DNA of 13,074 nt from Acidilobaceae archaeon (GTDB lineage Archaea; Thermoproteota; Thermoprotei_A; Sulfolobales; Acidilobaceae): NCBI GenBank assembly GCA_026985385.1, contig JALSQM010000049.1, forward strand, positions 1 to 13,074, in the 5' to 3' direction. A program made the position numbers and the translations under genes. Below are positions 5,796 through 13,010 of the stretch, in pieces (the first letter of the stretch is position 1; every line of letters begins with the position of its first letter). Under the pieces are notes generated by a model that did not search any database, had not been told where the DNA came from, and saw only the letters and a list, made by a program, of their open reading frames with translations.

Positions 5796-6179
5796 TTAGA
5801 GTAGCCCCTCCTCCTTGGCCTTCCTCACAACTTCAGACTTGAGCTCCTCCTTAGTCTTCCCCTCGGTGCTGACTCCTAGCTTCTTGGCTAGCTCAACTAT
5901 AAGTTCGTCGCTTACCTCCTCTTTTCCCTCTCCACCGTCAGCGCTCGCGCTAGCCCCTGTCTCCCTAGGAGTCTCCGCGGGAGCTCTTGCCCCGCTGGTT
6001 GCAGGTGGTGCTAGCGCGGGTTTATTTTCCTCATCATAGAACCCCTCACTAGCCTTTCTGAACTCCCTTATAGCCTGTCCGAACCCTCTGGCGAGCGCTG
6101 GCAGCTTCGAGGGCCCTAGGATTAGCAGTAGTATTACTAGTATTATTAGGAGTTCATCGCCTTGAAATATCATGCCCAT
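5796..6179 (-). CDS. tatA: TatA/Hcf106-type twin-arginine translocase subunit
   Basis: A 127-residue TatA-family protein that would form the pore-like oligomer of the Tat pathway exporting folded proteins. It shows the classic plan: a short N-terminal polar stretch with FQGDE (5-9), a single span LLIILVILLLI (10-20), the hinge LGPSKLP (21-27), and the amphipathic helix ALARGFGQAIREFRKA (28-43). A low-complexity Ala/Pro/Thr/Glu linker (about 54-88) follows. Unusually, the C-terminus (89-127) looks like a compact helical module, ELIVELAKKLGV then TKEELKSEVVRKAKEEGLL, instead of a disordered tail. The frame is open further upstream, but the ATG at 6179 is chosen because GAGGGTG lies 7 bases before it and the family starts here. 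No tatC is in the window. The ABC permease gene lies upstream on the same strand, with a promoter between. Confidence 0.88.
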   Translation of the reverse strand: MGMIFQGDELLIILVILLLILGPSKLPALARGFGQAIREFRKASEGFYDEENKPALAPPATSGARAPAETPRETGASASADGGEGKEEVSDELIVELAKKLGVSTEGKTKEELKSEVVRKAKEEGLL

Positions 6180-6227
6180 AGGTTTACACCCTCTACAGCG
6201 GGACCATATTTCTATGGGGAACGGGCG

Positions 6228-6235
6228 ATTTAAGG
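6228..6235 (-). promoter_or_regulatory. Promoter of tatA
   Basis: CCTTAAAT on the minus strand is a TATA-like box that predicts transcription start near 6205, ahead of the GAGGGTG Shine-Dalgarno at 6187-6193. This also argues for the downstream ATG as the tatA start. Confidence 0.45.
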
Positions 6236-6277
6236 TTTTACCTCTCCCCACAGGGAGTCAAACCCGGCTCCGGGGAT

Positions 6278-6295
6278 CTCCCCTCTTTAGGGGAG
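6278..6295 (-). terminator. Hairpin at the end of the ABC permease gene
   Basis: CTCCCC (6278-6283) pairs with GGGGAG (6290-6295) around a 6-base loop. The stop codon TAA of the permease lies in the loop. The hairpin may end or slow the exporter transcript before tatA, but there is no clear T tract, so a terminator role is only possible. Confidence 0.3.
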
Positions 6296-7033
6296 CATTA
6301 CCTTCAAGGCTAGCCTGTGGGCGATGTATAGGGTTGCGGCTAGAAGTATAGCCGTGACTATGAGTGAAGTTAGGGGGTCAACGTACTCCCAGGTGTTGTA
6401 CATGCCGAATCTTAGGAGGTCGGTGATGTATACTGAGGGGAAGAAGTACGCTAGCCCCGCTAGGATACGGGGTAAGAGTGCCTTGGGGAAGAGTGTCCCC
6501 CCGAGGAATATCATGGAGAACCTTATGATGTTGAGTACGGCCACCGCCTGGACGGGGTTATAGTAGAGTGAAACGAGCACGCTCAGGGCCGAGTAGAGGG
6601 TGGAGCCCAGCACTACCCCGGCTAGGAAGTAGGCTGGCCTTATCATGGCTACATGGCCCGTCATGATATATGCGAGGATCCCCGCCAGGCCCGTGCCCCC
6701 TATACCATAGATTATCCCTCCCAAGCTCTTCGCAACCACGAGCTCCGCGCTACCTACGGGCATGTAGAGGACCCTCTGCATAGCCCCGCTCAGCTTCTCG
6801 AAGCTAACCGCGACCTGTGACATGCTAGTTGAGGCGAACAACATTGTTATACTGAGCATCGCTGGGACGACCCTGTACTCGCCGAGCATGCGAGCGCTCA
6901 GGTCTAGGAGGGCTATCACGGTTAGGGGGAAGAGGATGCCCCAGCTTATGACTGGAGCCTTCGAGTAGTACGACTTGAGGTCCTTAATGAAGATAGCTAC
7001 CACGCGCTGGAGCCCCCCACCCCGCACCGACAA
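6287..7033 (-). CDS. ABC-2 type transporter permease
   Basis: A 248-residue membrane protein with about six hydrophobic spans (near 30-47, 55-75, 105-125, 135-156, 163-182 and 220-240). It has the ABC-2 exporter pattern of a cytoplasmic N-terminal helix followed by spans, with FEKLSGAMQRVLYMPVGSAE (78-97) between spans two and three, the usual coupling region. It pairs with the ATPase encoded just upstream, and the two genes overlap by 37 bases. The likely start is TTG at 7033, with GAGGAGGGGGG 6 bases before it inside the ATPase gene; GTG codons a few residues on are alternatives. The substrate of such DrrAB-like exporters (lipid, drug, polysaccharide) cannot be told from sequence. The stop codon lies in a hairpin loop. 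Confidence 0.87.
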   Translation of the reverse strand: MSVRGGGLQRVVAIFIKDLKSYYSKAPVISWGILFPLTVIALLDLSARMLGEYRVVPAMLSITMLFASTSMSQVAVSFEKLSGAMQRVLYMPVGSAELVVAKSLGGIIYGIGGTGLAGILAYIMTGHVAMIRPAYFLAGVVLGSTLYSALSVLVSLYYNPVQAVAVLNIIRFSMIFLGGTLFPKALLPRILAGLAYFFPSVYITDLLRFGMYNTWEYVDPLTSLIVTAILLAATLYIAHRLALKVMLP

Positions 7034-8001
7034 GTTCTTCCCCCCTCCTCAGCCTCCTCTATGTGGTGGAGTAGCACGTCCTCCCAGCTGGGAGGGAGCA
7101 CCTCCACGTCCTCCACCTTTAAGCCGAGGGACTCGAGGGTCTCCCTGATGGCCCAGAGGGCGTCGAGGGCCCTCTTCACGGTGACACTCACAGAGCCAGG
7201 GGCTACCCGGAGGCCTGAGGGATCGTAGGAGGCTAAGGCCTCCTGGAGGGCTTCCTCCAAGCGGCTGGCCTCCACCTCGGAGCCCCCCGCCCTGTAGTAA
7301 ACGGTTATCCTCCTAGCGGAGAGCGCCCTCCTCAGCATGGAGGGCGTGCCCTCCACCAGCTTCGCGCCCCTATAGATGACTAGGAGCCTATCGGAGAGCT
7401 CGGCTGCCTCCCCTATATTGTGGGTGGAGAGGAGTATAGTCTTACCGCTCCTCCTCAGCGCCGCGAGGCGCTCCCTCAGCCTCGAGGCGGCCACGACGTC
7501 GAGGCCACCCGTCGGCTCGTCGAGTAGCACCACCTCCGGGTCATGTAGGAGTGCCGCCGCTATATCAGCCCTCCTCTTGAGGCCCTTGGAGAGCTGGCCG
7601 TACCTCCGGGAGGCCACGGCCTCGAGGCCCATGAACTCTAGGAGCTCCCTCATCCTACGCTCGGCCTCACCGCTGGGTATACCGTAAACCCTCGCTATGA
7701 ATAGGAGGTTCTCCCTCACAGTTAGCTCGGGGAAGAGGCTGGGCAGCTCCGGTACCACGCCGACGAGGGCTTTGACCCTGAGGGGCTCGCGGGAGGGGTC
7801 GAGGCCGAGTACGCTGACCCTACCCCGGGTGGGCCTGAGGGCCCCCGCTATAGCCCTTATGGTGGTAGTCTTCCCGGCCCCGTTAGGGCCTAGGAGCCCA
7901 TAGGTCTCCCCCCTTGGGACCCTGAAGCTGAGGCCCCGTAGAGCGTATACCCTCCCGAACCTCTTGACGAGACCCTCAACTTCTATAGCGTAGCCGCCCA
8001 C
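6997..8001 (-). CDS. ABC-2 exporter ATP-binding protein (DrrA/CcmA-like)
   Basis: A 334-residue ATPase with one nucleotide-binding domain: Walker A GPNGAGKTT (38-46), signature LSKGLKRR (137-144), Walker B VVLLDEPTGGLD (157-168) and switch His in STH (192-194). The expected Q-loop Gln after VVP is Glu85 here (VVPELPSLFPELTV), and the signature is LSKGL instead of LSGGQ. A C-terminal domain (about 230-310), common in DrrA-like ATPases, ends in a CRC-containing tail. The frame stays open far upstream, but the GTG at 8001 is preferred: a purine-rich GGAGGGGGAGGGA directly precedes it, the ABC domain begins here, and a TATA-like box at 8035-8041 falls inside any longer version. It forms an operon with the permease and diverges from the beta-propeller gene. 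Confidence 0.9.
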   Translation of the reverse strand: MGGYAIEVEGLVKRFGRVYALRGLSFRVPRGETYGLLGPNGAGKTTTIRAIAGALRPTRGRVSVLGLDPSREPLRVKALVGVVPELPSLFPELTVRENLLFIARVYGIPSGEAERRMRELLEFMGLEAVASRRYGQLSKGLKRRADIAAALLHDPEVVLLDEPTGGLDVVAASRLRERLAALRRSGKTILLSTHNIGEAAELSDRLLVIYRGAKLVEGTPSMLRRALSARRITVYYRAGGSEVEASRLEEALQEALASYDPSGLRVAPGSVSVTVKRALDALWAIRETLESLGLKVEDVEVLPPSWEDVLLHHIEEAEEGGRTCRCGVGGSSAW

Positions 8002-8031
8002 TCCCTCCCCCTCCCGGGGCTGTGGGTGCTT

Positions 8032-8046
8032 CACTTTAAGGTTAAC
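8032..8046. promoter_or_regulatory. Shared bidirectional promoter between ABC exporter and beta-propeller genes
   Basis: CTTTAAGGTTAAC reads as a TATA box on both strands (TTTAAG rightward, CCTTAAAG leftward). Rightward, the spacing puts transcription start at about 8063, on the GTG itself, so the message would be leaderless. Leftward it puts the start near 8012, just before the purine-rich site of the ATPase gene. The two genes cannot be transcribed independently of competition for this box. Confidence 0.5.
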
Positions 8047-8062
8047 AGCTGCGTGTGGAGGC

Positions 8063-9610
8063 GTGGGTGACCCCTTGAGGGCGCTGGTATCCGTGGCTCT
8101 CGCTTGCACCGCCCTCCTACTTGTGGCGGCCCACCCGCTAATAGCCGGCGCAGGCTCAAGCACCCCCTGGAGGATCCTGTGGCCCACATTCAAGTACTCA
8201 ATGAGTAGGAGCGGGTTCCTCGATGTGAGAAGCCTCTACGGGAGCTTCCATTATAGGGACTTCAAGGTACTCTGGAGGGTCAAGACCCAGCTCTGTATAT
8301 CCTCAACACCCGCAGTCGGCGACCTCAACGGCGATGGGAGGCCGGAGGTTGCCTTCAGCTCGTGTGATGGCCACCTCTACGTGGTTGACGGAGCCACGGG
8401 CAGGATCCTCTGGAACTCGACCACCGGCGGGGGCTTCGCCAGCCCGACTATCTGGGACTTAGACGGCGATGGGAAGCCGGAGGTTGTAACCATGGGTGCC
8501 AGCGGCGTCGTCTACTGCTTCAATGGAACGGGCTCGGAGGAGTGGGAGGTGCCCGGCCGCTTCATCAGGGGGTCTGTCGCCGTAGCTGATATCAATGGAG
8601 ACGGTAGATACGAGGTTCTAGCCCCCAGCTTCGACGGGTACCTATACGTTATAGAGTATAATGGGAGCGTTGTGGATAAGATAAGGGTGGGCGAGTACCC
8701 CGCCTCAACCCCCTCCATCGCCGACATCAACGGGGACGGGCTGCCTGACGCCGTCCTAACCGATGGCCCCGACCTGGTGGTCATACTATTTCACGGACTC
8801 GGGAGGCACAGCGTCTACCATGTGGATCTAGGCTCCATACTAGTGGGGCCACCCGCCTTGGCCATAATCGGGGGCAGCCACCCCTACGCCGTAGTTGTCA
8901 GCGAGGACTGCAGGGTATTCAAGGTCGACCTGGCCAGGGGCTCCATTGATGGTGAGGCGAGGCTCCCCGGGGCGTCGGAGTGCTACTCAGCACCCTCCAT
9001 AGGCGACGTCGACGGCGATGGAATGACCGATATAGTTGTTGGCAGCATGCAGGGCCTCTACGTGCTTGGCTGGAACCTCACCGTGGAGTACGCCTTCCCC
9101 GAGTTCAAGGTATACACCAGCAGCCCCGTGATAGCGGATATAGACGGGGATGGGAGGAACGAGATACTCATAGGGCAGGAGACGGGAGAGTTCGACATCG
9201 TCGACATATCCCAATTCAACGGGGAGCCGTACTCGGAGATACAATGGCTCCTCAAGACGGGGGGGCCCATAATGGGATCCGCCGCCGTGGCAGACGTTAA
9301 CGGGGATGGGATGCCCGAGATACTCATAGGCAGCAGGGACTTCAACCTCTACTGCATCACCGGCATACCAGCACCCCCAGCCCAGCCTACCACATCCACG
9401 AGCCCGGCTACTACCAGCAACACGGTAGCAACAGTAGGGGTACCCGCGGGCACCCATAGAAGCACCCAGACACCCTCCCCCAGGGCGAGCGGCTCTCTAA
9501 CACCAGGCCCCGGGGGCTGGGAGGCCAGGGTTAACGTTGAGATAGTAGCCGCGGCGGCCGCCTTCGCCGTGGCCGCCTCGCTTCTAGCGTATATTGCTTC
9601 GAAGCGCTAG
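8063..9610 (+). CDS. Secreted, membrane-anchored FG-GAP/VCBS beta-propeller protein
   Basis: A 515-residue surface protein. Residues 1-31 are a Sec-type signal peptide without twin arginines. The body holds FG-GAP/integrin-alpha-like repeats, each with a calcium loop of the form D-x-N/D-G-D-G, at residues 87, 132, 176, 221, 315, 359 and 411. Spacing is 44-45 residues except for a 94-residue gap between the fourth and fifth, where a repeat without the loop sits (about 262-290); an eight-bladed propeller is therefore likely. A Thr/Ser/Pro-rich stalk (438-482) and a C-terminal span VEIVAAAAAFAVAASLLAYI (492-511) with the tail ASKR anchor it in the membrane facing outward. Sequons such as NST (118), NGT (154), NGS (200) and NLT (338) could be glycosylated. 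The GTG start is preferred for the complete signal peptide and promoter spacing. Binding or scaffold functions are typical; the ligand is unknown. Confidence 0.87.
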   Translation: MGDPLRALVSVALACTALLLVAAHPLIAGAGSSTPWRILWPTFKYSMSRSGFLDVRSLYGSFHYRDFKVLWRVKTQLCISSTPAVGDLNGDGRPEVAFSSCDGHLYVVDGATGRILWNSTTGGGFASPTIWDLDGDGKPEVVTMGASGVVYCFNGTGSEEWEVPGRFIRGSVAVADINGDGRYEVLAPSFDGYLYVIEYNGSVVDKIRVGEYPASTPSIADINGDGLPDAVLTDGPDLVVILFHGLGRHSVYHVDLGSILVGPPALAIIGGSHPYAVVVSEDCRVFKVDLARGSIDGEARLPGASECYSAPSIGDVDGDGMTDIVVGSMQGLYVLGWNLTVEYAFPEFKVYTSSPVIADIDGDGRNEILIGQETGEFDIVDISQFNGEPYSEIQWLLKTGGPIMGSAAVADVNGDGMPEILIGSRDFNLYCITGIPAPPAQPTTSTSPATTSNTVATVGVPAGTHRSTQTPSPRASGSLTPGPGGWEARVNVEIVAAAAAFAVAASLLAYIASKR

Positions 9611-10422
9611 CCGCCCATGGCCGCCCGGGCCAGTTCCCTCAGCCTCGAGGGATCCAGGGGCGCCCCGGCCCTGCCCCCAGCCCTCACGTAGGATCCCACT
9701 ACAACCCCGTCCACCAGGCTCCTCACCCTCCTCAACAACTCGGGGCTAGCGCCACTCGCCAGGTAGACCCTGAGCCCCCACCTTCTAGCCTCCCTCGAGG
9801 CCCTCTCGAGATACTCAAGAGCCGGGGGCTCCCCGGTCCGGGGGCCCGTCACGGCCACCCCCATGAGCCTCAGGGGGCCGCGCCTGTGGGCACATTCCGC
9901 TATCTCCCACTCAACACTATAGCCCGGGGAGGTGGGTAGGCCGTGCTTCACGTCGACATCCGCTAGGATCTCGAGTCTAGGCGAGAGGGGGCCCAGGAGC
10001 GCTAGGGCCTCCGCCGCCTCCCTGAGCCCGGGGCCTATCAGGCCCTCCGGCGTCAGCCTGGGGGCGCAGAGGGCGTTCACCCTAACAAAGGAGGCCCCGG
10101 AAGCCGCGGCGACCTCCAATGCCTCCCGTGGGGCGTTCCTGAGGAGGCTTACACCCACGCGGAGGCTCGTCGACTTGGAGACCTCCCACGCCACTATAGC
10201 GGTTAAAGCCAGCGCCCCTGGGTGGGGCCTCACGGAGTAGGGGGCGTCACCGTAGTTCTCCACTATTACCCCAGTATACCCAGCCTCCTCCGCTAGCCTA
10301 GCCTCCCTGAGGGCTCGCTCCACTATCTCAGCCGGATCGAGGGCCTTGCCGAGGGCGTAGGCAGGCGAGCCTGGTGTAGGGGGTAGGTGTATGACTAGAA
10401 AGAGCTCGGGGGTCGACTCCAA
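9607..10422 (-). CDS. BtpA family TIM-barrel protein
   Basis: A 271-residue member of the BtpA family (PF03437, COG0434), TIM barrels first named for a role in photosystem I biogenesis in cyanobacteria but widespread in non-photosynthetic archaea, where the function is unknown. Signature segments are IHLPPTPGSP (11-20), VENYGDAPY (54-62), GVSLLRN (90-96), SFVRVNALC (111-119), ADVDVKH (154-160), VTGPRTG (191-197), ASGASPE (222-228) and VVGSYVRAGG (240-249), matching strand ends of the barrel. The start is TTG at 10422-10420 with GGGGAGGT 4 bases before it; this site lies right at the stop of the aminopeptidase gene, 12 bases away, so the two are probably translated from one message. Its stop shares the CTAG at 9607-9610 with the convergent propeller gene. 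Confidence 0.87.
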   Translation of the reverse strand: MESTPELFLVIHLPPTPGSPAYALGKALDPAEIVERALREARLAEEAGYTGVIVENYGDAPYSVRPHPGALALTAIVAWEVSKSTSLRVGVSLLRNAPREALEVAAASGASFVRVNALCAPRLTPEGLIGPGLREAAEALALLGPLSPRLEILADVDVKHGLPTSPGYSVEWEIAECAHRRGPLRLMGVAVTGPRTGEPPALEYLERASREARRWGLRVYLASGASPELLRRVRSLVDGVVVGSYVRAGGRAGAPLDPSRLRELARAAMGG

Positions 10423-10434
10423 AGGTTACCTCCC

Positions 10435-11937
10435 CTACTTAGCGGTTGATGCCTTGGATTTGATGTAGTCCACTAGAAGCCTGACCCCCCAGCCCGGCGC
10501 TAGGTTCTGGGGCCAGTACTTGGGCGCCATCGGGCCGGCGTCGCTTCCTATGCCTGGGCCCGCTATGTCGATGTGCGCCCACTTCTTCCCGTGGGTGAAC
10601 CTCTCGAGGAAGAGCGCCGCGCAGATCGCACCGCCAGCCCTCATGGCCGCGTTGGCTACCTCGCCGAGTGGGGCCTTCCTCCCCAGCATTACCTTGTACT
10701 CGTCCACGAGGGGTAGCCTCCACACCTTCTCGCCGGTCCTCCTCGAGGACTCCTCTATGCTCTTGGCTAGGGTGTCGTCGCGCGTGAAGAGGGCCGCGTA
10801 GAGGGGGCCTAGGGCTATCCAGGCCGCGCCTGTGAGTGTTGCCAGGTCTATGATCTCCCGGGCCCCCAGCGCCTTGGCGGCGTAGGCTAGGGCGTCGGCT
10901 AGGACGAGCCTCCCCTCAGCGTCGGTGTTCGTTACCTCAACGTATGTTCCATCCCACATCCTTATGACATCACTCGTCAGGTAGCTGGAGCCGCTTGGCA
11001 CGTTTATCGCCGCGGGTAGTAGTGCTACGAGGTTAACCTTCAAGTGGAGCCTAGCGACGGCCCATGCTGCCCCGGCGACCGCCGCCCCGCCGGCCTTGTC
11101 GGCCCTCATCTCGTAGAGGGACTGGCTTGGCTTGAGGTTGATTCCACCCGAGTCGAATACCAGGGTCTTACCGACGAGCGCTATGGGCTCGCCCTCCCCG
11201 CCGTTGTACTTTATCACTATGAGCCTCGGCTTCTCCTCGCTTCCCCTGCCAACGTTCACTATGCCTCCGAAGCCCTCCCTGAGCAGCCTGTCATAGTCGA
11301 ATATCTCCACCTCAACATTCTCTAGCTGGGAGAATAGGTCGCGCAGCTTCTCAGCTAGCCTAGGCGGGGCCACCTCGTGTGGGGGGGCGTTAGCTATGTC
11401 CCTCGCCAGGTAGACCCCCTCAGCGACCGCTACTGCCTCCCCGGCCTCTCCCCGGTCTAGGTCTACGTATACCTTGGACAGCTTAGCCTTCTTCTCGTTC
11501 TTGAAAGCCTCGAACCTATAAGCGCCCAGGAGGGCCCCGACCAGGCCCTCGGCCCCAGCGCTTCCCAGGGGCTTCAGTGCAAGGGCGGCCTCACCGGACT
11601 TCTCGACTATACCCTTAACGGCTGCCGCCATGGCGTTGCGCGCGTTCTCGAGTCTCTTAGCCTCCTCGTCCCCCTCAGAGCCCGCACCGACGAAGTGTAT
11701 GGCCCTACCGTCATCGGTATACCCGGTGAAGACTTCACCCACGTCGCCCTTGAACCTTCCGGCCTTCACTGCCCTCGAGAGGGCCCCGCCCGTGAGTGAG
11801 TCGGCCCTCTCAACGATGCCCTCCAACTTAACGTTGCCGTCCCCACCCTTGAAGACGGGCACAACTATATCACTGACCCTAGCCTCCAGGACATCGCCCT
11901 CGACAACCTCGACCTTGGGTGGCCGCGTGTACAACAT
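10435..11937 (-). CDS. pepA: Leucyl aminopeptidase, M17 family
   Basis: A 500-residue cytosolic metallo-aminopeptidase that would remove N-terminal residues from peptides during protein turnover. The N-terminal domain (about 1-165) is followed by the catalytic domain. All metal and catalytic residues of bovine lens enzyme numbering are found with a constant shift of 7: Lys257, Asp262, Asp280, Asp339 and Glu341 as two-metal ligands, and Lys269 and Arg343 for catalysis. The signature NTDAEGRLVL (337-346) is exact. The frame is open for 113 more codons upstream, but those overlap the SDR gene and have no family similarity. The ATG at 11937 has AGGTGGTG 8 bases before it and a TATA-like box at 11980-11975 in suitable position, so it is preferred. 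BtpA follows 12 bases downstream. Confidence 0.92.
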   Translation of the reverse strand: MLYTRPPKVEVVEGDVLEARVSDIVVPVFKGGDGNVKLEGIVERADSLTGGALSRAVKAGRFKGDVGEVFTGYTDDGRAIHFVGAGSEGDEEAKRLENARNAMAAAVKGIVEKSGEAALALKPLGSAGAEGLVGALLGAYRFEAFKNEKKAKLSKVYVDLDRGEAGEAVAVAEGVYLARDIANAPPHEVAPPRLAEKLRDLFSQLENVEVEIFDYDRLLREGFGGIVNVGRGSEEKPRLIVIKYNGGEGEPIALVGKTLVFDSGGINLKPSQSLYEMRADKAGGAAVAGAAWAVARLHLKVNLVALLPAAINVPSGSSYLTSDVIRMWDGTYVEVTNTDAEGRLVLADALAYAAKALGAREIIDLATLTGAAWIALGPLYAALFTRDDTLAKSIEESSRRTGEKVWRLPLVDEYKVMLGRKAPLGEVANAAMRAGGAICAALFLERFTHGKKWAHIDIAGPGIGSDAGPMAPKYWPQNLAPGWGVRLLVDYIKSKASTAK

Positions 11938-11971
11938 CCCAGGGACACCACCTGGGGCCCGTGGTGGTAGT

Positions 11972-11982
11972 GGGTTAAAGGG
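11972..11982 (-). promoter_or_regulatory. Promoter of the leucyl aminopeptidase gene
   Basis: CCCTTTAACCC on the minus strand contains a TATA-like TTTAAC that predicts transcription start near 11952, at the edge of the Shine-Dalgarno AGGTGGTG (11953-11946). This supports the ATG at 11937 and suggests pepA-btpA can be expressed apart from the upstream SDR gene. Confidence 0.45.
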
Positions 11983-12011
11983 CCTTAGCATTACTCCCCC
12001 ACAGCCGGAGG

Positions 12012-12965
12012 CTAGAGGCTCGTGGAGCCCCACCACTTGAGCCACTCGACCCACTCCCTGGCCGCGTCGCCGGGCGAGGGCCAGGGTGGCTGCGGGTGCC
12101 TGGACTCGTACCTGTAGCACCTGGCGGCTATCACGGCCGCTTCCTTGAGTGGGGAGTCCTGGGGGGCGATGGATCCTAGCGCCTTGAGGATCCCTGTGAC
12201 GCCTATGGCCCTGCAGGGGCGTCCCCTGATGAGCCTGCATGCCTCGAGGGTAGCCTCTGATAGGTTGCAGGTGCACGCAACAGCGTTTAGCCAGACCCCG
12301 TCGTAGCGGCCCTCACCCGCTGCCTCGAGGATTGCTGATACCCCGGAGACCGGTGAGAGTGGTGCGCACTCGAGGTCTGGAGCGAGGCCGATGCGGGAGA
12401 GCGCGTGGACGAGCCTCCACTCCGTGTGGTAGCCCCACCTGCCGACTAGGAGGCCGGGTCTAACTATGGACCAGGCCCCCCTATGGGAGGCTATTATCCT
12501 CTCGCCCTCAGCCTTGGTGGCCTCGAAGGGGGTCTCAGGGGTCACAAGCGCGGGGTCGAGGTGTCTCTCCTCCTCGACGACCCTGGAGCCCGCCGCGGCC
12601 CCGGCCACCCTCCCGGGGGCGGTGACTGCGCTGACGTAGACTACCCTGGAGCCCAGGCCATCGGCGGCCTCGACTACCACCCTCGCGAGGTCTACGTGGG
12701 CGCTCCACATCCTACTCATCCCCCCTATAGAGCCGGCTAGGTGATAGTAGACGTCACCGCCGAGCGCCTCCAGCCCCTTAGGGTCGATCTCAGCCTCGAA
12801 TAGGCTCAGCCTAGCACCCCGCCCCTCCAGGTAGCCCGCCAGCCTAGGCCTCCTGACGGCGCTCGACCTCCTAGCGGCAACCACCACCTCCCACCCATCG
12901 CTGATGAGCCTCTCGGCGAGAGCGGCCCCCAGGAAGCCCAAGCCGCCTACCAGCACAGCCCTCAA
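12012..12965 (-). CDS. NAD-dependent epimerase/dehydratase-like protein (extended or atypical SDR)
   Basis: A 317-residue Rossmann-fold protein of the extended short-chain dehydrogenase type, the group of nucleotide-sugar epimerases and dehydratases. The nucleotide-binding motif GGLGFLG (7-13) is followed by a basic AARRSS (30-35), which may favour NADP. YYHLAGSIGG (73-82) matches the NAD-binding loop, and VVYVSAVTA (108-116) the strand with the catalytic Ser. In the expected Y-x3-K the tyrosine is Phe147 (TPFEATKAEGE), with Lys151 kept, so normal Tyr-based catalysis is doubtful. IVRPGLLVGRWGYH (167-180) is typical of the family. The C-terminus is Trp-rich. The likely start is TTG at 12965; a TATA-bearing palindrome lies about 40 bases upstream. 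It precedes pepA by 74 bases on the same strand. The substrate is unknown. Confidence 0.82.
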   Translation of the reverse strand: MRAVLVGGLGFLGAALAERLISDGWEVVVAARRSSAVRRPRLAGYLEGRGARLSLFEAEIDPKGLEALGGDVYYHLAGSIGGMSRMWSAHVDLARVVVEAADGLGSRVVYVSAVTAPGRVAGAAAGSRVVEEERHLDPALVTPETPFEATKAEGERIIASHRGAWSIVRPGLLVGRWGYHTEWRLVHALSRIGLAPDLECAPLSPVSGVSAILEAAGEGRYDGVWLNAVACTCNLSEATLEACRLIRGRPCRAIGVTGILKALGSIAPQDSPLKEAAVIAARCYRYESRHPQPPWPSPGDAAREWVEWLKWWGSTSL

Positions 12966-12998
12966 TGCCTAGACCCGCAGCACCCTAGGATCACCGGG

Positions 12999-13010
12999 CG
13001 CCTATAGGCG
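12999..13010. promoter_or_regulatory. Palindrome containing a TATA box upstream of the SDR gene
   Basis: CGCCTATAGGCG is a perfect 12-base palindrome whose centre is about 40 bases before the SDR start, a suitable place for the minus-strand TATA box. Being symmetric, it could also fire rightward or be a repressor site. The remaining bases to the window end (13011-13074) are open in all three plus-strand frames, so a gene may start there (ATG at 13036), but this is too short to support. Confidence 0.35.

Noticed and set aside
6180..6251. 24-codon N-terminal extension of TatA
   Set aside because: TatA proteins begin close before the membrane span, and the upstream part contains the promoter and Shine-Dalgarno sequence for the ATG at 6179.
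8002..8193. 64-codon N-terminal extension of the ABC ATPase
   Set aside because: It overlaps the start of the divergent propeller gene and spans the shared TATA box. The ABC domain begins right after the GTG at 8001.
8980..9457. Long open frames on both strands inside the propeller gene
   Set aside because: They are shadows caused by the repeated G+C-rich calcium-loop codons; the plus-strand frame with signal peptide and repeats explains the region.
11938..12276. 113-codon N-terminal extension of the aminopeptidase
   Set aside because: It overlaps most of the 3' end of the SDR gene, is low in family similarity and contains the likely promoter. The ATG at 11937 has its own Shine-Dalgarno site.
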